Shown here: piece by piece, positions 1 to 9,374 of the stretch
Layout: every line of letters begins with the position of its first letter
Numbering within the stretch: position 1 is the stretch's first letter
Source of the DNA: Pseudomonas sp. B6002
GTDB lineage: Bacteria; Pseudomonadota; Gammaproteobacteria; Pseudomonadales; Pseudomonadaceae
NCBI RefSeq assembly: GCF_013385985.1
Contig: NZ_JACAOY010000002.1
Coordinates: 62,001 to 126,000 of the forward strand
Direction of reading: 5' to 3'
DNA: 64,000 nucleotides
The notes under the pieces: model-generated
Seen by the model: the letters and a program-made list of their open reading frames with translations, nothing else
Databases searched by the model: none
Told to the model about the DNA's origin: nothing
Made by a program: the position numbers and the translations under genes

Positions 1-1060
<1,060 letters not shown>

Positions 1061-1078
1061 TTGGCTCTTCCCAAAATG

Positions 1079-1115
1079 GCTGCAAGGGCTTTACATTGGT
1101 GCTTGCAGCGGTTTT
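1079..1115 (+). terminator. Probable gmk terminator hairpin
   Basis: GCTGCAAG (1079-1086) and CTTGCAGC (1102-1109) form a perfect 8-bp stem with a 15-base loop, followed by GGTTTTA. It lies 18 bp after the gmk stop. The loop is long and the T-run short, so it may be a weak terminator or attenuator. Confidence 0.45.
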
Positions 1116-1132
1116 ACGAAGGCTCGCGAAAA

Positions 1133-1164
1133 ATCAGCGCTTCCCTAAACGCTGGTGATTTTTT
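1133..1164 (+). terminator. Second hairpin with T-run before rpoZ
   Basis: CAGCG (1135-1139) pairs with CGCTG (1150-1154) and is followed within a few bases by a run of six T. This looks like a small Rho-independent terminator between gmk and rpoZ, about 65 bp before the rpoZ start. Confidence 0.4.
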
Positions 1165-1227
1165 AAACTGCTCAGTCCGCTCGCCCAACCGGGCAGCGCG
1201 CATCTTGCATTCGCTCCGAGGAATACC

Positions 1228-1491
1228 ATGGCCCGCGTAACCGTTGAAGACTGCCTAGAACACGTGGATAACCGCTTTGAGCTGGTCATGCTCTCTACCA
1301 AGCGTGCCCGTCAACTGGCCACTGGCGGCAAAGAGCCCCTGGTCCAGTGGGAAAACGACAAGCCTACCGTTGTAGCCCTGCGTGAAATCGCTGAAGGCCT
1401 GATGAGCTACGAGTTCATCGCCAACGCTGAAATCGTTGAAGACGAACCGCTGTTTGCAGCGTTCGAGGACGAGTCCAACGAGGCCGTCTAA
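1228..1491 (+). CDS. rpoZ: RNA polymerase omega subunit
   Basis: An 87-aa protein starting [20 protein letters not shown], the typical omega opening. Omega binds the beta-prime subunit, helps RNA polymerase assembly and in proteobacteria forms part of a ppGpp-binding site. The motif [20 protein letters not shown] is the conserved contact region and the length is standard. The ATG has a GAGGAA Shine-Dalgarno (1217-1222). It sits directly before spoT, as in E. coli and Pseudomonas, and is probably cotranscribed with it. Confidence 0.98.
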   Translation: MARVTVEDCLEHVDNRFELVMLSTKRARQLATGGKEPLVQWENDKPTVVALREIAEGLMSYEFIANAEIVEDEPLFAAFEDESNEAV

Positions 1492-1551
1492 GCCTATGCC
1501 TGGTCGACGTAGCACGGCGCGGGGTCACAGCCAACGGCAGGAGTTAACACT

Positions 1552-3657
1552 TTGCCGAGCATAGACGCCCTCGCCGATCGCTTATCGACCTACCTCGGCC
1601 CAGACCAGGTCAACCTGGTCCGCCGAGCGTATTTCTACGCCGAACAAGCCCACGACGGCCAGCGCCGCCGCAGCGGCGAGGCGTATGTCACCCATCCTCT
1701 TGCGGTGGCAAACATTCTTGCCGACATGCACATGGACCATCAGAGCCTGATGGCCGCGATGCTGCATGACGTGATTGAAGACACCGGCATCGCCAAGGAA
1801 GCGCTCAGCGCACAATTTGGCGAAACCGTAGCCGAACTGGTCGACGGGGTCAGCAAACTGACCCAGATGAACTTCGAGACCAAGGCCGAAGCCCAGGCGG
1901 AAAACTTCCAGAAGATGGCCATGGCCATGGCACGCGACATCCGCGTGATCCTGGTCAAGCTGGCCGACCGGCTGCATAACATGCGCACGCTGGAAGTGCT
2001 GTCCGGCGAAAAGCGCCGGCGCATCGCCAAGGAAACCCTGGAAATCTACGCGCCCATCGCCAACCGGCTGGGCATGCACGCCATTCGTATCGAATTCGAA
2101 GACCTCGGCTTCAAGGCCATGCACCCGATGCGCTCAGCGCGCATTTACCAGGCGGTCAAGCGCGCCCGGGGCAACCGCAAGGAAATCGTCAACAAGATCG
2201 AAGAGTCCCTGAGCCATTGCCTGGCGATCGACGAGATCGAGGGTGAGGTCAGTGGCCGACAGAAGCACATCTACGGCATCTATAAAAAGATGCGCGGCAA
2301 GCGCCGTGCCTTCAACGAGATCATGGACGTGTACGCGTTCCGGATCATCGTCGACAAGGTCGACACCTGCTACCGCGTGCTGGGTGCTGTACATAATTTG
2401 TACAAACCCCTGCCGGGCCGCTTCAAGGACTACATCGCGATTCCCAAGGCCAACGGCTACCAGTCGCTGCATACCACGCTGTTCGGTATGCATGGCGTGC
2501 CGATCGAGATCCAGATCCGCACCCGCGAAATGGAAGAGATGGCCAACAACGGCATCGCCGCCCATTGGCTGTACAAATCCAGCGGCGACGAGCAGCCAAA
2601 AGGCACCCATGCCCGCGCCCGCCAGTGGGTCAAGGGCGTGCTGGAAATGCAGCAACGTGCCGGCAACTCCCTCGAATTTATCGAAAGCGTGAAGATCGAC
2701 CTGTTCCCCGACGAGGTCTACGTGTTCACGCCCAAAGGCCGGATCATGGAGCTGCCCAAAGGCTCCACGGCGGTCGACTTCGCTTATGCGGTGCACACCG
2801 ACGTGGGCAACAGCTGCATCGCCTGTCGGATCAATCGTCGTCTCGCACCGCTGTCTGAACCGCTGCAAAGCGGCTCCACGGTCGAGATTGTCAGCGCACC
2901 GGGCGCACGCCCGAACCCGGCGTGGCTCAACTTCGTGGTCACCGGCAAGGCGCGCACGCACATTCGCCACGCCCTGAAACTGCAGCGCCGCTCCGAGTCC
3001 ATCAGCCTCGGCGAACGCCTGCTGAACAAGGTGCTCAACGGCTTCGACAGTGCCCTGGACAAGATCCCGGCCGAGCGCGTGCAAGCGATGCTCCACGAAT
3101 ATCGTCAGGAAACCATCGAGGACCTGCTGGAAGATATCGGCCTGGGTAACCGCATGGCCTACGTGGTCGCCCGTCGCCTGCTCGGCGAGGGTGAACAGTT
3201 GCCAAGCCCCGAAGGCCCGCTGGCGATTCGCGGCACCGAAGGCCTGGTGCTCAGCTACGCCAAGTGCTGCACGCCGATCCCGGGCGACCCGATTGTCGGT
3301 CACCTGTCGGCAGGCAAAGGCATGGTGGTGCACCTGGACAACTGCCGCAACATCACCGAAATCCGCCACAACCCGGAAAAATGCATCCAGCTCTCGTGGG
3401 CCAAGGATGTCACCGGCGAATTCAACGTCGAGCTGCGGGTGGAGCTGGAACACCAGCGTGGCCTGATCGCCCTGCTGGCCAGCAGCGTCAACGCGGCCGA
3501 CGGCAATATCGAGAAAATCAGCATGGACGAGCGCGATGGTCGCATCAGCGTGGTCCAGTTGGTGGTCAGCGTCCACGACCGCGTGCACCTGGCCCGCGTG
3601 ATCAAGAAACTGCGCGCCTTGACTGGTGTGATTCGTATCACCCGCATGCGTGCATAA
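1552..3657 (+). CDS. spoT: Bifunctional (p)ppGpp synthetase/hydrolase SpoT
   Basis: A 701-aa RelA/SpoT enzyme that hydrolyses and makes the alarmone (p)ppGpp. Order of domains: HD hydrolase (about residues 25-180, with H72-D73 in LHDVIEDTG, so hydrolysis should be active), synthetase (about 235-350, with GRQKHIYGIYKKM), TGS (about 385-445, VYVFTPKGRIMELPKGSTAV), a helical/zinc-finger-like part, and C-terminal ACT (about 625-700). The start is a TTG preceded by CAGGAG (1537-1542); no ATG fits. ridA follows after 24 bp, so the two are probably one transcript. Confidence 0.97.
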   Translation: MPSIDALADRLSTYLGPDQVNLVRRAYFYAEQAHDGQRRRSGEAYVTHPLAVANILADMHMDHQSLMAAMLHDVIEDTGIAKEALSAQFGETVAELVDGVSKLTQMNFETKAEAQAENFQKMAMAMARDIRVILVKLADRLHNMRTLEVLSGEKRRRIAKETLEIYAPIANRLGMHAIRIEFEDLGFKAMHPMRSARIYQAVKRARGNRKEIVNKIEESLSHCLAIDEIEGEVSGRQKHIYGIYKKMRGKRRAFNEIMDVYAFRIIVDKVDTCYRVLGAVHNLYKPLPGRFKDYIAIPKANGYQSLHTTLFGMHGVPIEIQIRTREMEEMANNGIAAHWLYKSSGDEQPKGTHARARQWVKGVLEMQQRAGNSLEFIESVKIDLFPDEVYVFTPKGRIMELPKGSTAVDFAYAVHTDVGNSCIACRINRRLAPLSEPLQSGSTVEIVSAPGARPNPAWLNFVVTGKARTHIRHALKLQRRSESISLGERLLNKVLNGFDSALDKIPAERVQAMLHEYRQETIEDLLEDIGLGNRMAYVVARRLLGEGEQLPSPEGPLAIRGTEGLVLSYAKCCTPIPGDPIVGHLSAGKGMVVHLDNCRNITEIRHNPEKCIQLSWAKDVTGEFNVELRVELEHQRGLIALLASSVNAADGNIEKISMDERDGRISVVQLVVSVHDRVHLARVIKKLRALTGVIRITRMRA

Positions 3658-3681
3658 CCTGTCTCTTACAAGGAGTCACTC

Positions 3682-4062
3682 ATGACCAAGACTGTTATCA
3701 CCAGCGACAAGGCCCCGGCGGCCATCGGCACCTACTCCCAGGCCATCAAGGCGGGCAACACCGTCTACATGTCCGGCCAGATCCCGCTGGACCCAAAGAC
3801 CATGGAACTGGTGGAAGGCTTCGAAGCCCAGACCGTACAAGTCTTCGAGAACCTCAAGTCTGTTGCCGAAGCCGCTGGCGGTTCGTTCAAGGACATCGTC
3901 AAGTTGAACATCTTCCTCACCGACCTGAGCCACTTCGCCAAGGTCAACGAGATCATGGGCAAATACTTCGAACAACCCTACCCAGCCCGCGCCGCCATCG
4001 GCGTTGCTGCCCTGCCAAAGGGCGCACAGGTTGAGATGGACGCGATTCTGGTCATCGAGTAA
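3682..4062 (+). CDS. ridA: RidA family reactive intermediate/imine deaminase
   Basis: A 126-aa YjgF/YER057c/UK114 protein that hydrolyses reactive enamine/imine intermediates, such as 2-aminoacrylate released by PLP enzymes. The signature near the C-terminus, [20 protein letters not shown], holds the conserved arginine and glutamate. SGQIPLDP and the length are standard. The start has AAGGAGT upstream. It follows spoT closely in the same direction and is closed by a strong terminator just after the stop. Confidence 0.96.
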   Translation: MTKTVITSDKAPAAIGTYSQAIKAGNTVYMSGQIPLDPKTMELVEGFEAQTVQVFENLKSVAEAAGGSFKDIVKLNIFLTDLSHFAKVNEIMGKYFEQPYPARAAIGVAALPKGAQVEMDAILVIE

Positions 4063-4068
4063 AACATC

Positions 4069-4104
4069 CGGCGCAGCCCTTAAAAGGCTGCGCCGACTTT
4101 GTTT
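4069..4104 (+). terminator. Rho-independent terminator after ridA
   Basis: CGGCGCAGCC (4069-4078) and GGCTGCGCCG (4086-4095) form a perfect 10-bp GC-rich stem with a 7-base loop, followed by ACTTTGTTT. It closes the spoT-ridA transcript and lies immediately before the next gene. Confidence 0.85.
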
Positions 4105-4119
4105 CAGAAGGATTTCGTA

Positions 4120-4863
4120 ATGCGCAAAGCGCTTGTAGCCTCATCGTTGCTCGCCCTGTTGCTCGGCGGCTGCGCCAGCAACCCCGCCGACCTGGATGTG
4201 AGCGGCACCTGGATCAACCAGGTCGCCATCGATGCGGCAGCCAAGGGCGGCCCTTTGCGTGAAGCCCTGCAAACCTATGGCCCTAACCTTGAATGGGAAG
4301 TGAACACCAAGGCTTCGCAGGCACGCTACTACAACGGTTTTGAAGTAGCCGAAGGCAAGTTGCTCGGTGAGAAATCCGGCGCCTGGAGCGTGGATTTCTA
4401 CGGCAGCACGGCCACCGAACTCAAGCGCAAAGGCAAACAACTGCTGCAAGTGGCCAATGACAACGAGCCTGAGCAGCTGTTCGCCCGTGCCAAAGACCCT
4501 GCCCCGGAAGGCGCGCCACTGGGCGCCAACTTTGAACGGGCGCTGTATGCGGCCTACATGGGCGGCGACTGGAAGATCAAAGACGGCAACGGTGACGGCG
4601 CCACGGTCCAGTTCCAGGCCAATGGCCAGGTGGCTGGCCTGCCGGGTGTCGACCAGTATTCGCTGTGCTTGGCGGGCGACTGCGCCTCCATGAGCGGCGG
4701 TTACGACAGCATCTGGCTGCAACTGAACGGCAAGGGCAACCCGTGGATCTTTGCGCGCAAGGGCAAACAGCTGGAAATCTTCCAGGCGGTGAACACTGCG
4801 CAGGCGGATGAAGTGCCCTCGTTCACCCCAGGCCCCCGCCAGTGGCTGCTTGAAAAGCAGTAA
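4120..4863 (+). CDS. Putative lipoprotein, unknown function
   Basis: A 247-aa protein starting MRKALVASSLLALLLGGCAS: short positive n-region, hydrophobic stretch and lipobox LLGGC at residues 14-18, so it should be a lipid-anchored envelope protein. The ATG at 4120 has AGAAGGA upstream (4106-4112); an in-frame TTG at 4099 would add seven residues before the signal peptide and is not favoured. No catalytic motif is recognised. The body is rich in beta-prone, aromatic and glycine residues and has two cysteines (CLAGDC). A lipoprotein in this place after ridA is common in pseudomonads. Function unknown. Confidence 0.85.
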   Translation: MRKALVASSLLALLLGGCASNPADLDVSGTWINQVAIDAAAKGGPLREALQTYGPNLEWEVNTKASQARYYNGFEVAEGKLLGEKSGAWSVDFYGSTATELKRKGKQLLQVANDNEPEQLFARAKDPAPEGAPLGANFERALYAAYMGGDWKIKDGNGDGATVQFQANGQVAGLPGVDQYSLCLAGDCASMSGGYDSIWLQLNGKGNPWIFARKGKQLEIFQAVNTAQADEVPSFTPGPRQWLLEKQ

Positions 4864-4883
4864 TCCGCCTCACGAGAATCCAA

Positions 4884-4977
4884 ATGTAGGAGCTGGCTTG
4901 CCAGCGATGGCGGTGCCACATCCAATGCAGATGTGACTGACACACCGCTATCGCAGGCAAGCCAGCTCCCACATTTT
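4884..4977. repeat. REP palindrome pair (inverted)
   Basis: Two facing REP units: GTAGGAGCTGGCTTGCC at the left and GGCAAGCCAGCTCCCAC at the right, with outer arms AATGT/ACATT. It lies between the convergent ends of the lipoprotein gene and the SDR gene, so a transcript from either side could fold it into a long hairpin that stabilises or ends the mRNA. Confidence 0.85.
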
Positions 4978-4987
4978 TAACCGCGTT

Positions 4988-5839
4988 TCAGCCTTTGAGA
5001 ATCGCGGCATAGCCTTCGCGATACGTTGGATACGTCGGCTTCCAGCCCAACGCCTTGATCCGTGCATTGCTGCACTGCTTGCTCCCGGCCCGGCGCACAC
5101 TGGCGTCATCCGCCCACTCCGTCACACCCAGGTACTCACGCAACCACCCCACCACCTCGGCCAACGGTGCCGGCGCATCGTCGACGCCAATGTAGACCTT
5201 ATCCAACGCGCCGCCCTGCTCCACATGCCGCAACAAAAACGCCAGCAAGCCCGCCGCGTCATCCGCATGAATGCGGTTGCCATATAAAGGTGGATCGATT
5301 GCCACGCGATAGCCCTGGCGTACCTGGGTCAGCAGCCACTCTCGGCCCGGGCCGTAAATGCCCGTCAGGCGCACGATGCTCGCCGGTATGCCACTGTTGA
5401 GCGCTACTTGCTCCGCTTCGAGCATGACCTTCCCGGAATAACCCTGCGCTTGGGTGTCGGACGTTTCGTCGACCCACTCGCCATTCTGCTGCCCATACAC
5501 ACTGCTGCTGGACACAAACAGCAAGTGTTTCGGCGCCTGGCCATAGTCCAGCAGCCACTCCAACACATGCTGCAACCCTTGCACATAAGCGGCGCGATAG
5601 CCGGCTTCGTCGTGGTCGGTGGCCGCCGCGCAATACACCAGGTAATCCACCCCGCCGATTGGCCAGGTGTCGGGGCAGTCTTTCTTGAACAGGTCGCCGG
5701 CAATGCCAATCACCCCCTGCGGAAGCCGCGAAATATCGCGCCGCAGGCCGTGGACCTCCCATTTTGAGTCCAGCAATTGGCTGGCCAGACGACTACCCAC
5801 ATCACCGCAGCCGGCAATCACAACAGAGGGCGCAGACAT
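4988..5839 (-). CDS. SDR-type NAD(P)-dependent epimerase/dehydratase-like protein
   Basis: A 283-aa protein of the extended short-chain dehydrogenase/YeeZ-like group. The N-terminal VVIAGCGDVGSRLASQLL holds the GxxGxxG dinucleotide-binding motif. The active-site region has SSSSVYG (serine) and YSGKVMLEAE (Y-x-x-x-K pair), so the fold is likely catalytically competent. Substrate unknown. It is transcribed leftward, convergent with the lipoprotein gene and divergent from exbB, and appears to stand alone. Confidence 0.85.
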   Translation of the reverse strand: MSAPSVVIAGCGDVGSRLASQLLDSKWEVHGLRRDISRLPQGVIGIAGDLFKKDCPDTWPIGGVDYLVYCAAATDHDEAGYRAAYVQGLQHVLEWLLDYGQAPKHLLFVSSSSVYGQQNGEWVDETSDTQAQGYSGKVMLEAEQVALNSGIPASIVRLTGIYGPGREWLLTQVRQGYRVAIDPPLYGNRIHADDAAGLLAFLLRHVEQGGALDKVYIGVDDAPAPLAEVVGWLREYLGVTEWADDASVRRAGSKQCSNARIKALGWKPTYPTYREGYAAILKG

Positions 5840-6027
5840 TACAAAACTCCATGACTAAAGGCGCAGATTAGCCGCCGAAGATGACCAGCGGCCAGCAAAA
5901 GGACAAATTAAGTAACTGTATTACTTTTGTTAACAAGAATTACTTGCAATAATAACCGCCCATTTGTCCTCGACCCCCACGGGTCTGGCAGGACGATCAC
6001 TCATTTTTTCTCTCAGGTCCGGCCAGC

Positions 6028-7044
6028 ATGACACGTAATACAAACCCCGCTTCGCCAACCAAGCCTCACAGCCCATCCCGCGCCTGGCGCGCGATTGCTG
6101 CGTTGCTGTTCAGCGTAATGCTGGCACCGACCGCCGCATTCGCCGATGCCACTGCACCGTCTGCTGCTCCAGCTGCCGCAGCACAAACACCCGCAGCGCA
6201 CGTCGAACAAATAGCTGTGCCAAAAAACGCTGACGGCACCGTCGACGTTTCCAAGCTGCCGCCGGAACTCAAAAACGCGATCGACGGCATCAATGCCCTG
6301 GGTGAAGAAGCTCAAGCCGAACAGGACAACTCCCTGGGCATGGCCCACGACCTGTCCCCATGGGGCATGTACCAGAACGCAGACGTCGTGGTGAAAGCCG
6401 TGATGATCGGCCTGGCCATTGCCTCGATCATCACCTGGACCATCTGGATCGCCAAGGGCTTCGAGCTGCTGGGCGCCAAACGCCGCCTGCGCACTGAAAT
6501 CGTCCACCTGAAAAAAGCCACCACCCTCAAGGAAGCGAGTGAAACCGCGACCAAGAAGGGCACCCTGGCCAACTTGCTGGTCCACGACGCTCTGGAAGAA
6601 ATGCGCCTGTCGGCCAACACCCGCGAAAAAGAAGGCATCAAGGAACGCGTCAGCTTCCGCCTGGAGCGCCTGGTCGCTGCCTGCGGTCGCAACATGAGCA
6701 GCGGCACCGGCGTGCTGGCAACCATCGGTTCTACCGCGCCGTTCGTCGGCCTGTTCGGTACCGTGTGGGGCATCATGAACAGCTTCATCGGCATCGCCAA
6801 AACCCAGACCACCAACCTCGCAGTCGTTGCCCCAGGCATCGCTGAAGCCCTGCTGGCCACGGCCCTGGGCCTGGTTGCCGCGATTCCTGCGGTGGTGATC
6901 TACAACGTCTTCGCCCGTTCCATCGCCGGCTACAAGGCCCAGGTATCGGACGCGTCGGCAGAAGTCCTGCTGCTGGTCAGCCGTGACCTCGATCACCTGC
7001 CTACCGAGCGCAGCTCGCAACCGCACATGGTGAAAGTGGGGTAA
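6028..7044 (+). CDS. exbB: TonB-system proton channel ExbB
   Basis: A 338-aa inner-membrane protein of the MotA/TolQ/ExbB family; with ExbD it uses the proton gradient to energise TonB. It begins with a signal-peptide-like segment (ALLFSVMLAPTAAFADA, about residues 26-42) and an Ala/Pro-rich periplasmic stretch, the long form found in pseudomonads. The first channel helix follows at about 120-145. The signature APFVGLFGTVWGIMNSF begins at about 234, and the C-terminal pair of helices carries ALLATALGLVAAIPAVVIYN. exbD starts 6 bp after the stop. The AT-rich 5906-5962 region upstream is a plausible place for Fur control, but I could not align a convincing 19-bp box. Confidence 0.95.
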   Translation: MTRNTNPASPTKPHSPSRAWRAIAALLFSVMLAPTAAFADATAPSAAPAAAAQTPAAHVEQIAVPKNADGTVDVSKLPPELKNAIDGINALGEEAQAEQDNSLGMAHDLSPWGMYQNADVVVKAVMIGLAIASIITWTIWIAKGFELLGAKRRLRTEIVHLKKATTLKEASETATKKGTLANLLVHDALEEMRLSANTREKEGIKERVSFRLERLVAACGRNMSSGTGVLATIGSTAPFVGLFGTVWGIMNSFIGIAKTQTTNLAVVAPGIAEALLATALGLVAAIPAVVIYNVFARSIAGYKAQVSDASAEVLLLVSRDLDHLPTERSSQPHMVKVG

Positions 7045-7050
7045 TCGGCC

Positions 7051-7476
7051 ATGGGCCTGCATTTGAATCAAGGCGACGACGAACTCGTCGAGAACCACGA
7101 AATCAACGTCACGCCGTTTATCGACGTGATGCTGGTGCTGCTGATCATCTTCATGGTGGCAGCCCCCCTGGCGACCGTGGACATCAAGGTCGACCTGCCC
7201 GCGTCCAGCGCCAAGCCTGCGCCGCGGCCGGAAAAACCGATATTCCTCAGCGTGAAGGCGGACCAGCGCCTGTTCCTGGGCGAAGAAGAAGTCAAAGCTG
7301 AAACCTTGGGCCCGGTGCTCGACGCCAAGACCCAAGGCAAGAAAGACACGACCATCTTCTTCCAGGCCGACAAAGGCGTGGACTACGGCGACCTGATGAG
7401 CGTGATGGATGCCCTGCGGGCAGCCGGCTACCTCAAGGTAGGCCTGGTCGGACTTGAGACGGCAGCCAAGAAATGA
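7051..7476 (+). CDS. exbD: TonB-system subunit ExbD
   Basis: A 141-aa protein with one transmembrane helix near the N-terminus (VTPFIDVMLVLLIIFMVAA); the aspartate in PFIDVML is the conserved proton-carrying residue. The rest is the periplasmic domain that contacts TonB. It overlaps tonB by 4 bp and lies 6 bp after exbB, so all three are translated from one operon. Confidence 0.96.
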   Translation: MGLHLNQGDDELVENHEINVTPFIDVMLVLLIIFMVAAPLATVDIKVDLPASSAKPAPRPEKPIFLSVKADQRLFLGEEEVKAETLGPVLDAKTQGKKDTTIFFQADKGVDYGDLMSVMDALRAAGYLKVGLVGLETAAKK

Positions 7477-8222
7477 TCACGACGCGCCACAAACTGACGC
7501 GATATGGCACCAGCCTCGCCGTCGTACTGGGCGTGCATGCCGTCGCGATCGCTATCGCGCTTCATTGGTCAGCACCGCGTACGGTGCAGTTGCCACCGGC
7601 AGCCATGGTCATCGACCTGGCACCGATGCCAGCCCCGCCGCCGCCGGCACCGCCCAAGGTGATCACGCCGCCGCAACCGCCTGCACCGGTGGAAGAGCTG
7701 CCCCTGCCGAAGCTGGCCGAGGCACCCAAGCCAACGATCCAGGTGCCCAAGCCGGTCAAGCCAAAGCCTAAACCTCAGCCGCCCAAGCCCGTGGAAAAAA
7801 AGCCCGAGCCGCCCAAGGAGAAACCTTCCGAGGAACCGCCGAGCGAAACCCCACCGACCAACGCACCCGCTGAGAAGTCGGCCCAGCCCGTTCCTGGCCC
7901 GTCGCCTCAACAGGTTGCGGCCAAAGCGTCTTGGGAAGGCACCCTGCTGGCCCACTTGCAGAAGTACAAAAAGTACCCGCAAAGTGCCCAACAGCGTGGC
8001 AAGGAAGGCATGAACCGCCTGCGCTTTGTGGTCGATGCCGAAGGCAATGTATTGTCCTACGAACTGGTGGGCCGCTCCGGCAACGCCGACCTGGACCGTG
8101 CGACCCTGGAGATGATCCGTCGTGCCCAGCCACTGCCCAAGCCACCGGCCGATATGTTGAAGGGCGGCAGCGTCGAGATCGTCGCGCCGTTCGTTTACAA
8201 CATCGAGAAGCGTCGCCGCTAA
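7473..8222 (+). CDS. tonB: Energy transducer TonB
   Basis: A 249-aa protein that passes energy from ExbBD to outer-membrane receptors. One N-terminal membrane anchor (YGTSLAVVLGVHAVAIAIAL), then a proline/lysine-rich spacer (about 45-145, with PKPVKPKPKPQPPKPVEKK) able to cross the periplasm, then the globular C-terminal domain (about 165-245; YKKYPQSAQQRGKEG and VEIVAPFVYN). It is cotranslated with exbD through an ATGA overlap. With exbBD it serves uptake of ferric siderophores and similar ligands. Confidence 0.96.
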   Translation: MITTRHKLTRYGTSLAVVLGVHAVAIAIALHWSAPRTVQLPPAAMVIDLAPMPAPPPPAPPKVITPPQPPAPVEELPLPKLAEAPKPTIQVPKPVKPKPKPQPPKPVEKKPEPPKEKPSEEPPSETPPTNAPAEKSAQPVPGPSPQQVAAKASWEGTLLAHLQKYKKYPQSAQQRGKEGMNRLRFVVDAEGNVLSYELVGRSGNADLDRATLEMIRRAQPLPKPPADMLKGGSVEIVAPFVYNIEKRRR

Positions 8223-8226
8223 CAAC

Positions 8227-8327
8227 TGAAGCTGGTTTGTCGGATCGCCGCACCGCTGCGATAGCATCACCTCGGTGCGACTTAAGACCGAGGTGCCTGC
8301 ATCGCCGGCAAGCCAGCTCCTACATTG
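8227..8327. repeat. Degenerate REP pair after tonB
   Basis: The right half carries CGCCGGCAAGCCAGCTCCTA, a good REP unit; the left half GAAGCTGGTTTGTCGGATCG is a decayed facing copy. Between them CACCTCGGT and ACCGAGGTG form an inner stem. It probably ends or stabilises the exbBD-tonB transcript. Confidence 0.7.
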
Positions 8328-8445
8328 ATTTACTGCATCAGCAAAATCCTCCCTATTCCCCGCTCAATCCCCACCAAAGTTCTGATAACGTGCGTCTATC
8401 GATTGCAGCCGGTATGCTTGGCCCGCAACCTCATGGACGCTCGCT

Positions 8446-9366
8446 ATGACTCTTACAGAATTACGCTACATCGTGACCCTCGCCCAAGAGCAGCACTTCG
8501 GCCACGCGGCCGAGCGTTGCCATGTCAGCCAGCCGACGCTGTCGGTGGGTGTGAAAAAGCTTGAAGACGAACTCGGTGTGCTGATTTTCGAGCGCAGCAA
8601 GAGCGCCGTGCGCCTGACTCCGGTGGGCGAAGGCATCGTTGCCCAGGCCCAGAAGGTCCTGGAGCAAGCCCAAAGCATTCGCGAACTGGCCCAGGCCGGC
8701 AAAAACCAGCTGACGGCACCGCTCAAAGTCGGCGCCATCTACACCGTCGGCCCGTACCTGTTCCCGCACCTGATCCCGCAACTGCACCGCGTTGCGCCGC
8801 AGATGCCGCTGTATATCGAAGAAAACTTCACCCACGTGCTACGCGACAAACTGCGCAACGGCGAGCTGGACGCGATCATCATCGCCCTGCCGTTCAACGA
8901 GGCGGACGTACTCACCCTGCCGCTCTACGATGAGCCGTTCTACGTGCTGATGCCGGCCACCCACCCGTGGACGCAAAAAGACACCATCGACGCCGGCCTG
9001 CTCAACGACAAGAGCCTGCTACTGCTGGGCGAAGGCCACTGCTTCCGCGACCAGGTACTGGAAGCCTGCCCGACCCTGACCAAAGGCAACGACGGCGCCA
9101 AGCACACCACCGTGGAATCCAGCTCCCTGGAAACCATCCGCCACATGGTCGCCTCCGGCCTGGGCATTTCGATCCTGCCGCTCTCGGCAGTCGACAGCCA
9201 TCACTACGCCCCCGGCGTAATCGAAGTGCGCCCACTCACGCCACCCGTGCCATTCCGTACCGTGGCGATCGCCTGGCGTGCCAGCTTCCCACGGCCAAAG
9301 GCCATTGAGATCCTGGCCGACTCGATCCGCCTCTGCTCGGTGGCCAAGCCGACTGTTGCGAGCTGA
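8446..9366 (+). CDS. oxyR: Peroxide-sensing LysR-type regulator OxyR
   Basis: A 306-aa LysR-family regulator. The winged helix-turn-helix spans about residues 1-60 (AERCHVSQPTLSVGVKKLE). The redox switch is complete: C199 and C208 in GEGHCFRDQVLEACPTL, the exact numbering of E. coli OxyR. Oxidised OxyR activates catalase, alkyl hydroperoxide reductase and related genes. recG starts 8 bp after the stop, so the two are likely cotranscribed, as in other pseudomonads. Confidence 0.97.
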   Translation: MTLTELRYIVTLAQEQHFGHAAERCHVSQPTLSVGVKKLEDELGVLIFERSKSAVRLTPVGEGIVAQAQKVLEQAQSIRELAQAGKNQLTAPLKVGAIYTVGPYLFPHLIPQLHRVAPQMPLYIEENFTHVLRDKLRNGELDAIIIALPFNEADVLTLPLYDEPFYVLMPATHPWTQKDTIDAGLLNDKSLLLLGEGHCFRDQVLEACPTLTKGNDGAKHTTVESSSLETIRHMVASGLGISILPLSAVDSHHYAPGVIEVRPLTPPVPFRTVAIAWRASFPRPKAIEILADSIRLCSVAKPTVAS

Positions 9367-9374
9367 TTAGCCGT

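Noticed and set aside
5906-5962. Fur box upstream of exbB
   Set aside because: The region is AT-rich and the genes are usually iron-regulated, but no alignment to the 19-bp Fur consensus gives more than about 7 matches.
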